DNA from: Sycon ciliatum | Taxonomy: Eukaryota; Porifera; Calcarea; Leucosolenida; Sycettidae | Length of the DNA stretch: 64,000 bases | Assembly (NCBI RefSeq): GCF_964019385.1 | Contig: NW_027044937.1 | Coordinates: forward strand, 1 to 64,000 | Reading direction: 5' to 3' | Shown here: positions 31,221 through 41,423 of the stretch, in pieces | Position numbering within the stretch: the stretch's first letter is position 1 | How the letters are laid out: every line of letters starts with the position of its first letter | The notes under the pieces: generated by a model | Database searches by the model: none | What the model saw: the letters and a program-made list of their open reading frames with translations, nothing else | Told to the model about the DNA's origin: nothing | Made by a program: the position numbers and the translations under genes

Positions 31221-32559
31221 CCTTACTTTTAGCTCTCCACGTTCCTTATTTTCCAGGAATCAGGACCTTCCCGGGGTGATTCCATTCAGAGTGGAAGCGT
31301 AGATCACTTTTGCCAAACAGTAAAAACTACGCTTCAAACCTGCTTGACATGACTCGGGGTGCATACTTCGGAAACCCGAAGGTGGATGATGTTCAATACT
31401 AGCTCATTGTAATCTTCCTGAAGGTATGTATTCGGATGCTCAATTAAATAGAACAGTGAAAGAGATGTGTAATGGAACAACACTCTACAAGTAGGCAAAC
31501 AACAATTTTATTGTAATTTGAATCCAGGCACACGTGTAATACGGAAACTGCAATGGTTTACACTGCAAATCTTCTCGATTTGCAAGATTTTTCCCGTAAT
31601 TCACAAAAATCTGAAAGTTCATTCCTGAAACGCGCATGGTACTGATTGGAGATTGGGTTTAGGTCACAACAATGGCTGTCGATGAAATGCCAAAAATGGT
31701 CACTTTGTCGGCTTCCCCCTGCAGAGCGTGCAAGTCGTTTACTCTTTTTATTTGCGGATTCGGTGTACAGGGTACCTAAACTCCCCATTGAGGCCAAAAT
31801 CAAGTATTCGATTTCTAAGTGCAACAGGGTGCTTGAATTTGACGACTTCTGAGTTCTTGGCTGATGGACTAATTATGCCAAAGGCTTAGCAAGATATCCA
31901 AAAAGATATGCCAAAATATGCCAAAAAATGCTCGACATAAGCAGAAAGTATAGATCATTTCAGTAAAATTACAACCTTGGAATATTCATTGGCTTAGTAT
32001 CATGCTTATGCCAAGTAACTTATGGTGCAAATAAAAACACATGCGGAATAGTATGGCTGGGGTGTGTGCCCAGCAACCGTAGCGATAGTGTTCATCCATG
32101 GGGAAATGCAGCAAATGCCTCAACCATTCCAAATTCATCCGTAAAAGGCATTTCTGAACGCATTTTTGTCCATAATATGAATGTTTTGTCCTCATTTTCT
32201 TCACACTATTTGAATTATATGTTGGCTTCATTCCAATATTCCCTTTGTCGCTCAATATTATTATGAACTGTCTCACAAAATATGCGGAAATATGCGCAAG
32301 CATATTTGGTCGAGGCCTACTAGTGTCCTTTGACCTACTCTCAAACACACTTTAGCCATTAGGAAGATCGTTTCTGGTACAATCTCCAAATCGGCCTGCC
32401 AAAAAAATTCGCCGAAAACAAGACTTATCGAGAAATCGCTTAGCTTTTCGCTGATTTTGGAGGGTTCCTTTGAGAATCGCCGAAAATCTACCAAATTTTC
32501 CAATATCTCACCAATTTTGAAGCCAATATGTCAACAATTCGTTTAGCCGATTTTCCATA

Positions 32560-33933
32560 TACAGAAAAACCTGTAACTAAAGACCACCGTGACTAGCGAC
32601 CAGCCTGGTTCTACCGACCACTTCGCCAGGCACGGACGGTCTCATATTCAAAATTCACTGTGACTAGCGACTACCTGCTGAACGCGACCAGCGACCGCCT
32701 TTTCTTGCCCCAAAGACGATTATTGACCCGTAACTAGCTACGGCAATGTTTGAAGTCAAATGTTGCTCGAAGCTCCTTCTTGAAAATTTGCTGATTTTCC
32801 ATACAGCTGAACAAATGAACACAGGTCATTTTGACTGTGGAATCGGTGTGGACTGCACTACACCTGTCCAAATTTCACGCTCTGTCAAGAATAAACACGA
32901 TAGGAACCGTCTTGGAGAGCGCACCGAAAGCGCCCTCTCATCGATGTGATTACTCGGAGGAGAAACGAAGACAGAGCGGCTCTGACACCCCAGTCATACA
33001 GACGAATCGACGATGGCATCAAAGAATCCAGAACAAAGCAGCACCGCAAGGTCCTGATGCCGCGTTCAAGCAATCGAGAAGTTACAACAAGGACAGTCGG
33101 TACGATTGATCACATGAACAAATTTGAAGCCCAGCGTAAAACGAAACTTCTACAGGGAACGTTTGACTCTTGGTTTCAGAAGTAGCAGCTGAATTTGATG
33201 TCTGCAAAAAGTAATCTTCTACCTCTGTCTCTCTCCGTCTCTCTCTCTCTCCAAGTGTTGTTTGACCTGAAATAAGAATGGCATTGCGCAAGTCCTGGGA
33301 ATCATATTAGCTGCATTTTGACATACATTATCATATACGGGATCCATATATGGTCGCGCAGTGCAAACCTCTAACTAAAGACCACCTGCCACTAAAATAG
33401 GCCTTGACAGATTATGCTAGCATCATTTTTCGCATAATTCCTACCAAAATCGAATAATCGCATAATTCGAGGCAAATTGCATACGAATAGCATAAAATTG
33501 GAATATTCCGCCTGTTCGCATCAAAGTCCATGCAGTTGTACATGTTCTACAAGTACACGTACAAGCAGATGCACTAGGAAATCGTAGGTTTACGACTCCC
33601 TTGAGAACATGACCAGTCCACTGCAATCAGTGACGGTCGTAGCTAGGTCGAACGGTGCGTTGACCCCGTTGAACTTTTGCTACTACAGTACAACGCCCTC
33701 TACAAAAATCCCCTGTTATTTTGCACAGAGCAATTCTACATTAGCAGCATATGTGAGCATAAATGCGGCATAATAATGATAACTTTTAGCATAAAATAGC
33801 ATAATTCTGCAATTTTTTCAGCAATGCGAAAAGCATAATTTCACGAAAATATTAGCATAATCTGTCAAGGCCTACACTAAAGACCGCTTTTGCTGGCACC
33901 AAGGGGTGGTCGTTTGTTACAGGTTTTACTGTA
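32560..33933. mobile_element. Non-autonomous pogo/Tigger-like element with TA duplication (contains a hAT MITE)
   Basis: Ends CAGAAAAACCTGTAACTAAA and the complement of CAGTAAAACCTGTAACAAAC lie between TA dinucleotides at 32560-32561 and 33932-33933. It is the same family as 14480-15574, sharing the CACGGACGGTCTCA and GTGACTAGCGAC blocks. Small ORFs have no domains. A 477-bp hAT MITE interrupts the right part. Confidence 0.82.
33398..33874. mobile_element. 477-bp hAT-like MITE, copy 1
   Basis: Ends are TAGGCCTTGACAGATTATGC and its inverse. The target duplication is CACTAAAA/CACTAAAG (33390-33397 and 33875-33882). It is the same length as the copy at 37725 and in opposite orientation. GCATAAT motifs repeat inside the termini. 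Confidence 0.9.
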
Positions 33934-33934
33934 T

Positions 33935-34720
33935 TCCAATTTTGCAGCCGATTTTCAAACAATCAGCTGATTTTGCAGCCGAATCTAATGTATTTTGGAG
34001 CCGAGGGAAAAGTCGAAACCATTTTGCTGCGGAGGATCAACAAGGACGTCAACAACTTCGTAGCACAGACACAGAGTGGTTTCCGCTCCAGCAGAAGCAC
34101 CACAGACGTTGTGTGGTCATACCGATGGTTGGCTTGATGCCAACGCTATCGCTGTGCGCTGGATACCCTAGGCATTGATATGTCAAAAGCGTTTGACTGT
34201 ATAAGCAGGCCACGGCTCATCTCGGTGATGGGATCGTTCTTGCAGCCGGATGAAATCCAAATGATCACTTACCTCCTCCAGGACACCATACTGCGGGTTG
34301 TACTCCCATCCGCTAAGGGCCCGTAATTCCCTCCGCGGCACACCCCAAGGTGACTCGTTGCCTCCTGTTCTTTTCATTGTGTACCTTGATGGTGCGCTGC
34401 GTGATGTTCGGCCTCTTCTTCTTCCACGTCCCCCTGCTGATATCTCCCTAGGATTACCAACTGAAACTGCCTACGCCGACGATGTGGATTTCGTGACTAC
34501 TGATGGTGAGAGGCTGAGGACCCTCCTGCCAACCATATCCAACAAGCTCCTCGAATGGGATTTGAAAGTGAATGAGACAAAAACAGAGCACACGCATATC
34601 GAACGGCACACTGATCGCATCGAGGAGGAGTGGCGAACCACAAAGAAACTCGTATCTCTATTAGGTGATGCCGAGGATATGCTACGACGACAGCAACTGG
34701 CAACTGTTGCCTTTGTAGAC
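33935..34720 (+). pseudogene. LINE reverse-transcriptase remnant, frameshifted
   Basis: Pieces in shifting frames: LLRRINKDVNNFVAQTQSGF (34020-34080), IDMSKAFDCISRPRL (34178), NSLRGTPQGDSLPPVLFIVY (34325) and TAYADDVDFVTTDGERL (34468), then TKKLVSLLGDAEDMLRRQQL (34640). The SKAFD, TPQGD and YADD boxes are RT catalytic motifs. This YADD-type RT differs from the FADD families elsewhere in the window. At least one stop or frameshift at about 34325 kills it. Confidence 0.82.
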
Positions 34721-35180
34721 AAACACGTTGAACACATCAAGGAACACTTGTCACACTTTCACGAGGTGTGACACCAAACAACTGCAACGATAACACATTC
34801 TTCTTCTGGACACATAGTTCTGGATCTAGTTTACGAATATACAGAGCTTCTAACACAGCAAGATGTAACTTAGACCTTCCACGAGTTAAAACCGAAAAGA
34901 TAGATAGATTTGTCTACAACTTGCAGCTTTTGTTTTCGAGTTTTTAACACTTTAGCCATTTTATCGCCTATGTTGAACTGTTGACTTCTTCTCTATTTTT
35001 CTATTATAGTTATGTGTTTTTCCAAATTTCCAACATTCCCAGTACTATCCTGAAGAGAAGGGAAAGAAAACGTTTGATAGAAAAGAAGTGTCTACTGAAT
35101 TGTGTGGATTTGCGTCGTTGCATGCGAATACTGATTACGAAACTGTTTTTGTCCACCGCCTCCAAACTCCCGTTCGAATA
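34720..35180. repeat. Dispersed repeat (family of 21.8-22.2 kb), ending at (AAT)n
   Basis: Matches 21828-22150. Inside, TTTGTCTACAACTTGCAGC (34908) is the inverse of sequence joined to 21.82 kb. It ends against the first TAA tract of the mosaic region at 35178. Confidence 0.55.
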
Positions 35181-35199
35181 ATAATAATAATAATATTAG

Positions 35200-35797
35200 T
35201 AGAAAGGAAAAGGACATAATTATGGAAACGAGTTAAGAGTAACTCTCCACCACTGTAACTAGATACTATATACAGTCAGAAAGTGCAACAACTAGGCACA
35301 AAACTGACAGAGTACTGAGACATTCGACGTCCTGACACCTAGCTTCAACACATCTCCGTAGCGCTAACCGACAGCCTTCCAACTTGGAAGGTTCAAGGTT
35401 ATGGAAAGACCAAAGAGGGGAAGGCAAGCGAAACGAAAACGAGCACAAGCTACAGTCTCAACGGAACAAAGAATGTCGATTGTCACTGGACGATGACGAG
35501 ACCAGTAGGCGATTTGACACAGCGGTCTAACTACAATTCGAAGCAGCAAAGCAGCACACCACCCAACTTGGGTGGGTCAAAAATATCAAAGATAAGTAAG
35601 AAGGGGGAAGCTTTGCGAGAACGAATTGTACAAGCCGAAGTCTAAACTCCTACAGTACTCCTCATGCATGACATTGTGATGGACTAGTTGACTACAAAAC
35701 AAGTTGTTTCACACGACGTACGTTTCGCCGTATGGTTCGTGACGGCTCATCAGGTGTGCAATTTGAAACTCGGGTATTGAGCCAATAATAAAAGTAG
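35200..35797 (-). mobile_element. Ribozyme-bearing repeat unit (591-bp family), full copy
   Basis: From TAGAAAGGAAAAGGACAT to GTATTGAGCCAATAATAAAA this matches the tandem units at 62-64 kb, including the hammerhead at its right end. It is slightly diverged, for example an ATACGAG/AAACGAG difference. It is followed at 35803 by an inverted partial copy. Confidence 0.85.
35710..35758 (-). ncRNA. Hammerhead ribozyme (591-bp family)
   Basis: Minus strand: stem I CACAC/GTGTG, CTGATGA, stem II GCCGT/ACGGC with a 10-nt loop, GAAA, palindromic stem III ACGTACGT and a GTC cleavage site. Identical in all core parts to the array copies at 62-64 kb. Confidence 0.88.
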
Positions 35798-35802
35798 AAA
35801 GG

Positions 35803-36192
35803 AACCCCCCAAGTTGGGTGGTGTGCTGCTTTGCTGCTTCGAATTGTAGTTAGACCGCTGTGTCAAATCGCCTACTGGTCTCGTCATCGTCCAGTGACAA
35901 TCGACATTCTTTGTTCCGTTGAGACTGTAGCTTGTGCTCGTTTTCGTTTCGCTTGCCTTCCCCTCTTTGGTCTTTCCATAACCTTGAACCTTCCAAGTTG
36001 AAAGGCTGTCGGTTAGCGCTACGGAGATGTGTTGAAGCTAGGTGTCAGGACGTCGAATGTCTCAGTACTCTGTCAGTTTTGTGCCTAGTTGTTGCACTTT
36101 CTGACTGTATATAGTATCTAGTTACAGTGGTGGAGAGTTACTCTTAACTCGTTTCCATAATTATGTCCTTTTCCTTTCTACTTTTATTATTG
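35803..36192 (+). repeat. Inverted partial copy of the 591-bp unit
   Basis: Begins inside the unit at CCACCCAACTTGGG (inverse) and runs back to its GTAGAAAGG end. With 35200-35797 it forms a head-to-head dimer with arms of about 390 bp. The ribozyme part is not included. Confidence 0.88.
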
Positions 36193-36213
36193 GCTCAATA
36201 CCCGAGTTTCAAA

Positions 36214-36990
36214 TAATATTAGTGTGGCAACGTTGTTGCCACTTGTGCCTACATGTGTTTTGTCACCTTCTTGTTTAATATTGTTATTATTATCATTCGT
36301 TCTCACTTTTTTGTTTTTGTTGCTGATACACACTTGTCACGCTTAGTTCTTACTTGTATACCCTTGTGTTCTGCACGCTTTTGTGAGAAATCGCACCTCG
36401 ATATTCCAGTGCTGTCATTGTATCGTGTCACCCTACCTTGATTGCTATTATTATTTCCTTTGTTCTCATTTTGTTCTTTAGTACAACGGTGATTCCTGAA
36501 GAGTGTTGTACGAAAACTTGTTCGAATCATCTTTTTTTCCATTGCCCTTTTTCTTCTTACATGTATTTTCCTTACCCTTTAGATTGTTTCTTGCATCGTC
36601 TCCATCGCTTACATTGTTAATAAAGTAGTCCACATGTCGCTTCAGCTCGTCCTACTTATTGCCATATTAAAATTATTGTCTCCTCGTCGAATTTTTAAAT
36701 AATAATAATAACTTGAATAACGACTGATAAAGACTGATATTTCCTTTGTTACTACTCCCTTCATTGCCTGTCGCTGCAAATTCTTTATTACTGTTTTGAT
36801 GTTGGAGTTCGGATTGAGTTTCTTTCCTTTCTTCCTCTTCCTTCAACTATTTCTTGTCCCTTTGGTTTTTAGGTTTTATTTATTTATTTATTTTTGTTTT
36901 TTCACTTTCGTTTTGCTGTCCCACCCATGGAAATATTTCCCGGTGGGTCTGGCTTATCGCCTTCGAAAGAAGCGAATAAAGGAGAGATAA
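36214..36990 (+). repeat. Two LINE-like 3' ends with (TAA)n tails
   Basis: 36214-36704 carries GTGTTGTACGAAAACTTG and AATAAAGTAGTCCACATGTC, shared with 48.55-48.98 kb. 36712-36983 ends in GGTGGGTCTGGCTTATCGCC, then GAAGCGAATAAAGG and TAA repeats. Both look like 5'-truncated retroelement tails without coding sequence. Confidence 0.5.
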
Positions 36991-36991
36991 T

Positions 36992-37640
36992 AATAATTTG
37001 AAACTCGGATGTTGAGCCATAAATAAATGTAGAAAGGAAAAGACATTATGGATACGAGTTAAGAGTAACTCTCCATCACTGTAACATGATACTTTATACA
37101 GTCAGAAAGTGCAATAACTAGGCACAAAACTGACAGAGTACTGAGACATTCGACGTCCTGACACCTAGCTTCAACACATCTCCGTAGCGCTAACCGACAG
37201 CCTTCCAACTGGGAAGGTTCAAGGTTATGGAAAAGACCAAAGAGGGGAAGGCAAGCGCAACGAAAACGAGCAAAAGCTACAGTCCCAACGGAACAAAGAA
37301 TGTCGATTGTTACTGGACGATGACGAGACCAGTACGATATTTGACAAAGCGGTCTAACTACAATTCGAAGCAGCAAAGCAACACACCACCCAACTTGGGT
37401 GGGTCATAAAATATCAAAGATAAGTAAAGAAATGGGAAGCTTTGCGAAAACGAATTGTACAAGCCGAAAGCCAAACTCCTACAGTACTCCTCATGCATGA
37501 CATTGTGATGGACTAGTTGACTACAAAACAAGTTGTTTCACACGACGTACGTTTCGCCGTATGGTTCGTGACGGCTCATCAGGTTTGCAATTTGAAACTC
37601 GAATGTTGAGCCATAAATAAATGTAGAAAGGAAAAAGACA
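36992..37640 (-). mobile_element. Ribozyme-bearing repeat unit (591-bp family), copy 2
   Basis: Starts with TTGAAACTCGGATGTTGAGC, the unit end that follows the ribozyme. It continues through a whole unit and its hammerhead, then repeats the same end. The extra end shows it derives from more than one unit, as in a tandem or circular template. Confidence 0.85.
37539..37587 (-). ncRNA. Hammerhead ribozyme (591-bp family), stem I variant
   Basis: Same core as at 62-64 kb. The 5' strand of stem I reads CAAAC instead of CACAC, giving one mismatch in the 5-bp stem. Confidence 0.82.
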
Positions 37641-38251
37641 TGTCTCAGTACTCTGTCAGTTTTGTGCTTAGTTATTGCACTTTCTGACTGTATAAAGTAT
37701 CATGATTGTTACAGTGATGGAGAGTAGGCCTTGACAGATTATGCTAATATTTTCGTGAAATTATGCTTTTCGCATTGCTGAAAAAATTGCAGAATTATGC
37801 TATTTTTATGCTAAAAGTTATCATATTATGCCGCATTTATGCTCACATATGCTGCTAATGTAGAATTGCTCTGTGCAAAATAACAGGGGATTTTTGTAGA
37901 GGGCGTTGTACTGTAGTAGCAAAAGTTCAACGGGGTCAACGCACCATTTGACCAAGCTACGACCGTCACTGATTGCAGTGGACTGGTCATGTTATCAAGG
38001 GAGTCGTAAACCTACGATTTCCTGGTGCATCTACTTGTACGTGTACTTGTAGAACATGTACAACTGCATGGACTTTGATGCGAACAGGCGGATTATTCCA
38101 ATTTTATGCTATTCGTATGCAATTTGCCTCGAATTATGCGATTATTCGATTTTGGTAGGAATTATGCGAAAAATGATGCTAGCATAATCTGTCAAGGCCT
38201 AATGGAGAGTTATTCTTAACTCGTATCCATAATGTCTTTTTCCTTTCTACA
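37641..38251 (+). repeat. Inverted partial copy of the 591-bp unit, interrupted by a hAT MITE
   Basis: 37643-37724 and 38210-38251 are the inverse of the unit start (GTCTCAGTACTCTGTCAG to CTTTTTCCTTTCTAC), joined across the MITE target duplication. It forms a head-to-head partner to copy 2. Confidence 0.87.
37725..38201. mobile_element. 477-bp hAT-like MITE, copy 2
   Basis: Ends are TAGGCCTTGACAGATTATGC and its inverse, with an exact target duplication ATGGAGAG at 37717-37724 and 38202-38209. It is inserted into the ribozyme-unit copy, so it is younger than that copy. Confidence 0.93.
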
Positions 38252-38366
38252 ATAATAATAATAATACAGAGGCAATATGCTTTGGTTCTGCAAGAGTGCT
38301 CAATGCCTGATTCAGGCAGAGCGGCGTACACAAAGGCACACAATGAAAACCTTGGCAAATTTATTC

Positions 38367-38411
38367 CGTTGTGACTCCGAGTTTCATGGCTGAACCAATC
38401 ATCAGACAACG
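38367..38411 (-). ncRNA. Hammerhead ribozyme of the Penelope-like element, sense copy
   Basis: Minus strand: perfect 6-bp stem I CGTTGT/ACAACG, CTGATGA, stem II TGG/CCA (U-U closing) with loop TTCAG, GAAA, stem III ACT/AGT around CGG, and a GTC cleavage site. It lies downstream of the nuclease ORF in the same sense. Confidence 0.88.
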
Positions 38412-38539
38412 ATAATGGAATAGGAGGCAGCGCTGGTATATCTAAGTGGAGAGAGGTGTGATAATATGATAGCGAGAGGAGTAATCGCGTGAATGTATAC
38501 AGGGACGGGCTATTTCAGAGGCAGATGCAGTAGGCGCAG

Positions 38540-38760
38540 GTCTAGCACTAACAAGTACTAACACGCACACACATAGTAACACCCACACACACATACACAC
38601 ATGCACGCACACACTAACACACACATACACCCACCCACAACACCCTAACTTGCACACGGGCGCACGCACACACAGGACACCCACCCACCCACAACACCCT
38701 AACTCGCACACGCACAAACACACGCACACACGCATCTACACACACCTATAGACACATGTC
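38540..38760. repeat. (CA)n-rich tract, inverted copy at 39540-39760
   Basis: Imperfect CA repeats with internal CACCCACCCACAACACCCTA duplications. They belong to the inverted arms of the Penelope-like element. Confidence 0.9.
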
Positions 38761-38858
38761 CACACGTATACACAGGCATCTGCGTTCGTATGACAAATCT
38801 AAGCGCACACAAACTCCTGCAATCACGCGTCAAAAAAACCCGCAGCGGTCATAGCTGT

Positions 38859-39368
38859 CTATGTAATAGGGGTGGCCAGCAGAAACTTGCGCTGGTGAGG
38901 GCATTTAGATACCAGCTCACTTCTCTTGTTTAGGGAGGTAGCTTTTGAAGCTTTCAGGATGTGGAACTTTTCGGTTAAGCATAGGCCACACTTCTTGCTG
39001 ATGTTACTGTACGAAGGTGCTCTATCCTTGATCTCCCATGTGATGTCGAATCCGCGGTTCTCGTTTTTCAGATCCCAGATGTGCTTGGACAACTTAGTCG
39101 ATGCGGCGTACTTTTCATGGCGGAAGTCCGAAGTGTGTTTGTTGTAGCGCTGCTTGAATGTGGTAGCAGTCATGCCGACGTAGGTCTTGACTTCGTTGGA
39201 TGCTACATGCGCCTCGTACACGACGTCGGAAGACTGGCAGTCACCGTTGAGGGGGCACGACGCCTTGACCCGACATGGCACAACTGGCGGTCGCGAGTGA
39301 AGTTTTGCAGCATTGTGCCCTTTGATAATCGACGCTACGTTCTTCATACTCCTATGCTCCCTAAACAA
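38859..39368 (-). CDS. Penelope-like element GIY-YIG endonuclease, C-terminal part of a truncated polyprotein
   Basis: The 169-residue frame matches the linker plus endonuclease of Penelope-like retroelements. It has MKNVASIIKGHNA and CRVKASCPLNGDCQ (Cys motif), then VVYEAHV and TYVGMTATTFKQRYNKHTSD (GIY-YIG core with the conserved Arg and His). Next come LSKHIWDLK, a KKCGLCLTEKFHIL stretch with the catalytic Glu, and LNKRSELVSKCPHQRKFLL. The reverse transcriptase that should precede is absent because the copy is 5' truncated at the junction with the inverted repeat. The methionine at 39368 is therefore not a native start. The last residues lie in the inverted arm. Confidence 0.92.
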   Translation of the reverse strand: MFREHRSMKNVASIIKGHNAAKLHSRPPVVPCRVKASCPLNGDCQSSDVVYEAHVASNEVKTYVGMTATTFKQRYNKHTSDFRHEKYAASTKLSKHIWDLKNENRGFDITWEIKDRAPSYSNISKKCGLCLTEKFHILKASKATSLNKRSELVSKCPHQRKFLLATPIT

Positions 39369-39884
39369 GAGAAGTGAGCTGGTATCTAAATGCCCTCACC
39401 AGCGCAAGTTTCTGCTGGCCACCCCTATTACATAGACAGCTATGACCGCTGCGGGTTTTTTTGACGCGTGATTGCAGGAGTTTGTGTGCGCTTAGATTTG
39501 TCATACGAACGCAGATGCCTGTGTATACGTGTGGACATGTGTCTATAGGTGTGTGTAGATGCGTGTGTGCGTGTGTTTGTGCGTGTGCGAGTTAGGGTGT
39601 TGTGGGTGGGTGGGTGTCCTGTGTGTGCGTGCGCCCGTGTGCAAGTTAGGGTGTTGTGGGTGGGTGTATGTGTGTGTTAGTGTGTGCGTGCATGTGTGTA
39701 TGTGTGTGTGGGTGTGTTACTATGTGTGTGCGTGTTAGTACTTGTTAGTGCTAGACCTGCGCCTACTGCATCTGCCTCTGAAATAGCCCGTCCCTGTATA
39801 CATTCACGCGATTACTCCTCTCGCTATCATATTATCACACCTCTCTCCACTTAGATATACCAGCGCTGCCTCCTATTCCATTAT

Positions 39885-39929
39885 CGTTGTCTGATGATTG
39901 GTTCAGCCATGAAACTCGGAGTCACAACG
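39885..39929 (+). ncRNA. Hammerhead ribozyme of the Penelope-like element, inverted copy
   Basis: Mirror of the 38.4-kb ribozyme with identical core and stems, on the opposite strand in the upstream arm. Confidence 0.88.
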
Positions 39930-39968
39930 GAATAAATTTGCCAAGGTTTTCATTGTGTGCCTTTGTGT

Positions 39969-40380
39969 AATAATAATAATAATAATTTTTGAAAGGATTG
40001 GGAGAACTTCAAATACAAAGGATCAGATGGGGAAGGGAACTGCCTGAAAAGAGAAAAAACCGCCAGACCCACCAGGACTCGAACCTGGGACCCTGCTTGT
40101 CATGAGCAATGCTCTAACCACTGAGCTATGGGACCAGGCTGAACCTATAAGGCGCTGACAAGTTGTTCACTCCAAAGGCAGTTCACAACACGTGCCACAC
40201 ATACTGATGGCACTTGGGTCTTTCTCCCTCCCCCAGGGGACCGACCACGGTCAGTTTCTGGACCCTACCAGAAGTGAAAGAAAAGTGATTAATTTTTGAA
40301 AGGATTGGGAGAACTTCAAATACAAAGGATCAGATGGGGATGTGAACTGCCTGAAAAGAGAAAAAACCGCCAGACCCATC
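39969..40380 (-). mobile_element. tRNA-derived SINE family A, minus orientation, with a second partial copy
   Basis: Starts at (AAT)n, then body TTTTTGAAAGGATTGGGAGA, the complement of a TTTTTT pol III stop, then a tRNA-like head and a tail with GGGTCTTTCTCCCTCCCCCA. A second body begins at 40291 and is cut at the CAGACCCATC junction by the next TAA tract. Confidence 0.75.
40064..40135 (-). tRNA. tRNA-like head of SINE A
   Basis: A 72-nt cloverleaf forms: D stem GCTC/GAGC, anticodon stem TTGCT/AGCAG, T stem CCAGG/CCTGG around TTCGAGT. The acceptor stem has a mismatch and the anticodon loop CATGACA lacks U33. A box AGCTCAGTGGTTAGAGC and B box GGTTCGAGTCC are intact. It is a SINE promoter rather than a working tRNA. 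Confidence 0.65.
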
Positions 40381-40496
40381 AATAATAATAATTTTAATAT
40401 AGCTAGGAATAGGATGAAGGCCGCAGACATCACGCAACTAAGTTACTTGTTTGACATGTATTTACTGTGTATTTTATAACAAAAATATTATTGAAA

Positions 40497-40534
40497 ACCC
40501 ATAATCGATTTTCTTGTTCCTATCATCAGTGGGA
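40497..40534 (-). ncRNA. Degenerate hammerhead ribozyme
   Basis: Minus strand: CCCA/TGGG stem I, CTGATGA, weak stem II, GAAA and stem III AATCGATT. It aligns with the better copies at 42.74 and 43.23 kb. Confidence 0.45.
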
Positions 40535-40685
40535 AAAAATACGGAACTAAGGATACAACCAAAGAAACTGAAGTTAAGTACTGTAAATAGAAAGGTGTTA
40601 GAAATAACAACAAGATACAAGAGCAATAAAACCACTAGAGGAAACGGAGAAAGGTAACAAGATTGCGTAACCAAAGGCGAGAAGT

Positions 40686-40856
40686 TTTCTGTACTGTGTC
40701 GTGCGCGTTATGTCCAACAGTTGAAAGTCCTTGAGGCAGTTTGTATACGTATTCATAAGCCTGTTTTGTGTACGCAGAAGGAGCACGTTGTTGCACTGAA
40801 GTTGTATTCGTGGGTTGATACTTCGTTTAGCGCCTTCTCGCCTTTGGTTACGTAAT
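40686..40856 (+). pseudogene. Penelope-like endonuclease C-terminal tail
   Basis: The plus frame reads FSVLCRARYVQQLKVLEAVC then IRIHKPVLCTQKEHVVALKL and ends at TAA 40854-40856. A partner with nearly the same residues lies at 42.95 kb. The (I/V)LEA-x-x-I-x-x-x-KP-x-L block is the end of the GIY-YIG nuclease in Neptune-like Penelope elements. No upstream RT remains. Confidence 0.72.
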
Positions 40857-40968
40857 CTTGTTACCTTTTTACGTTTCCTCTAGTGGTTTTATTGCTCTTG
40901 TATCTTGTTGTTATTTCTAACACCTTTCTAACTTCATATTCAAAGGATCAGTCTTCTACGTTCAGCCT

Positions 40969-41040
40969 GGTCCCATAGCTCAGTGGTTCGAGCATCACTC
41001 ATGACAAGCAGGGTCCCAGGTTCGAGTCCTGGTGGGTCTG
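40969..41040 (+). tRNA. tRNA-like head of SINE A
   Basis: Same cloverleaf as 40064-40135, with GGTTCGAGC in the D arm. Followed by a T7 pol III stop. Probably non-functional as a tRNA. Confidence 0.65.
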
Positions 41041-41274
41041 GCGTTTTTTTCTCTTTTTAGGCAGTTCACTTCCCCGACTGATCCTTTGAATATGAAGTTC
41101 TCCCAATCCTTTCCAAATTTAATCACTTTCCTTCACCTCTGGTAGTTTCCAGAAACTGACCGTGGTTGGTCCCCTGGGGGAGGGAAAAAGACCCAAGTGC
41201 CATCAGTATGTGTGGCACGTGTTGTGAGCTGCCTTTGGAGTGAAAAACTTGTCAGCGCCTTCTAGGTTCAGCCT

Positions 41275-41346
41275 GGTCCCATAGCTCAGTGGTTAGAGCA
41301 TTACTCATGACAAGCAGGGTCCCAGGTTCGAGTCCTGGTGGGTCTG
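41275..41346 (+). tRNA. tRNA-like head of SINE A
   Basis: D arm GCTCAGTGGTTAGAGC and T arm CCAGGTTCGAGTCCTGG are intact. The anticodon stem carries a TTACT change that weakens pairing. A T7 run follows. Confidence 0.65.
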
Positions 41347-41423
41347 GCGTTTTTTTCTCTTTTCAGGCAGTTCACTTCCCCGACTGATCCTTTGAATATG
41401 AAGTTCTCCCAATCCTTTCCAAA

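Larger units (their letters stand above)
29401..32319. mobile_element. hAT-like transposon, 2919 bp, perfect 8-bp target duplication
   Basis: Ends are TAGGCCTCGACCAAATATGC and its exact inverse. CTAGTGTC is duplicated at 29393-29400 and 32320-32327. ATATGCC-type motifs cluster inside the right end (31890-31935). No intact transposase was recognised, although unclassified minus-strand frames occur at 30180-30485 and 31558-31824. Several long palindromes lie within it, so later insertions or foldback growth have enlarged it. Confidence 0.85.
38329..39968 (-). mobile_element. Penelope-like element remnant with inverted terminal repeats
   Basis: Arms of about 600 bp (38329-38935 and 39361-39968) are near-perfect inverses. 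They hold (GT)n/(CA)n tracts, one hammerhead each, and the 3' end of the nuclease ORF. Between them lies a minus-strand GIY-YIG nuclease frame. The RT part is missing. Inverted pLTRs and 5' truncation are known for this order. Confidence 0.9.
40395..40935 (+). mobile_element. Penelope-like element remnant 2
   Basis: The left part is an inverted terminal-repeat piece with a hammerhead-like motif. The middle is a plus-strand nuclease tail. 40590-40683 and 40840-40935 are inverses (TAACAACAAGATACAAGAGC and complement). Same architecture as the 42.64-43.35 kb copy but more decayed. Confidence 0.75.

Noticed and set aside
40064..41346. Functional tRNA genes
   Set aside because: Anticodon loops lack U33, acceptor stems mispair, and every copy is attached to a SINE body with a TAA tail.
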